Below, piece by piece: positions 6,269 to 6,435 of a stretch of 6,435 bases of DNA. Numbering within the stretch: the stretch's first letter is position 1; every line of letters starts with the position of its first letter. Origin of the DNA: Gammaproteobacteria bacterium (GTDB taxonomy: Bacteria; Pseudomonadota; Gammaproteobacteria; Steroidobacterales; Steroidobacteraceae); NCBI GenBank assembly GCA_028293775.1, contig JAQGOD010000505.1, forward strand, positions 1 to 6,435, read 5' to 3'. Below the pieces are notes generated by a model. The model was given only the letters and a program-made list of their open reading frames with translations. It did not search any database and was not told the origin of the DNA. The translations under genes and the position numbers were made by a program.

Positions 6269-6435
6269 GCGCCGGCGGGTTTCGGCGCCAGACCACTTCA
6301 CCCTCGTCGGCGCGCGCCAGCAGGCGCGCGATCACGAATAAAAGATCCGATAGACGGTTTAAATACTTGAGCGCTTCGGAAGATACTCCTTCCCCATGTG
6401 CCAGTGACCAGACGCGCCGCTCCGCGCGTCGGCAC
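6255..6435 (-). CDS. Cob(I)alamin adenosyltransferase, PduO type (C-terminal part)
   Basis: The visible 59 C-terminal residues run from CRRAERRV through ALKYLNRLSDLLFVIAR to a polar tail ending PAPKEP; the TGA stop is at 6257-6255. CRRAER followed by YLNRLSDLLF is the C-terminal signature of PduO/MMAB-type ATP:cob(I)alamin adenosyltransferases. These enzymes transfer the adenosyl group of ATP to Co(I) corrinoid to make adenosylcobalamin. They are cytosolic, usually trimeric, and about 190 residues long, so roughly two thirds lies beyond the right edge. The gene faces the response regulator, and the two coding regions overlap by 14 nt (6255-6268). Nothing suggests truncation other than the window end. 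The family call rests on the signature alone, and the three-letter name is left open because several symbols are used. Confidence 0.87.
   Translation of the reverse strand, partial: CRRAERRVWSLAHGEGVSSEALKYLNRLSDLLFVIARLLARADEGEVVWRRNPPAPKEP
6268..6289. terminator. GC-rich hairpin at the convergent gene ends
   Basis: GGCGCCG (6268-6274) pairs with CGGCGCC (6283-6289) in a 7-bp stem with an 8-nt loop. It begins on the last base of the regulator stop codon. No T-tract follows on either strand, so a classical intrinsic terminator is not supported. It could slow polymerase or protect the 3' end of the regulator mRNA. It lies within the coding sequence of the opposing adenosyltransferase gene. 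Confidence 0.3.
6311..6330. repeat. Perfect 8-bp inverted repeat in the adenosyltransferase gene
   Basis: CGCGCGCC (6311-6318) and GGCGCGCG (6323-6330) form a perfect stem with an AGCA loop. It encodes the ARLLARA stretch of the adenosyltransferase, so it may simply reflect GC-rich codons for alternating Ala and Arg. On the plus strand it lies 42 nt after the regulator stop and could add to termination of the operon transcript. There is no T-tract. Confidence 0.4.

Noticed and set aside
1..6435. Mobile element, CRISPR array, tRNA or phage-defence system
   Set aside because: All but short spacers are explained by conserved chromosomal genes. No transposase, terminal repeats, spacer-repeat pattern or defence domain was seen.

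Overview
The window looks like an ordinary chromosomal segment of a GC-rich Gram-negative bacterium, most likely a gammaproteobacterium. The rsmE-ampD neighbourhood, the strong similarity of the AmpD product to the enterobacterial enzyme, and the BarA-like and GGDEF-EAL signalling genes suggest this. Placement nearer Xanthomonadales/Steroidobacterales is only a guess. No mobile element, CRISPR array, tRNA or rRNA is visible.

Layout. Positions 1-75 are a short flank that may hold the first codons of a further leftward gene. rsmE (76-903, minus) encodes the 16S rRNA m3U1498 methyltransferase. After a 58-nt divergent spacer comes ampD (962-1522, plus), the cytosolic anhydro-muropeptide amidase, whose best start is TTG. 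A 148-nt spacer (1523-1670) holds a CRP/Clp-like inverted repeat. Next is a two-gene signalling operon. The first gene (1671-4433, TTG start) is a membrane-bound hybrid histidine kinase with the order sensor-HAMP-HisKA-HATPase-REC-REC-Hpt. The second (4445-6268) is a response regulator with REC, GGDEF and EAL domains. At the right edge a cob(I)alamin adenosyltransferase of the PduO type (6255-6435, minus, cut by the window end) converges on the regulator gene and overlaps its 3' end by 14 nt.

Working together. The kinase and regulator contain every part of a His-Asp-His-Asp phosphorelay: H290, D577 and/or D719, H860, then regulator D68. The relay ends in an output protein whose c-di-GMP synthase (GGDEF) and phosphodiesterase (EAL) motifs both look intact. 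The likely role is to convert a periplasmic signal into a change in c-di-GMP level. The flanking genes are unrelated housekeeping functions.

The points most worth a second look are the self-contained relay feeding a two-way c-di-GMP enzyme, the lost K-P proline in the regulator's receiver domain, the degenerate allosteric I-site, the CRP/Clp-like site ahead of the operon, the two neighbouring TTG starts, and the convergent overlap with GC-rich hairpins. None of these amounts to a clearly new system. The families are all known, and the unusual part is the combination and its details.
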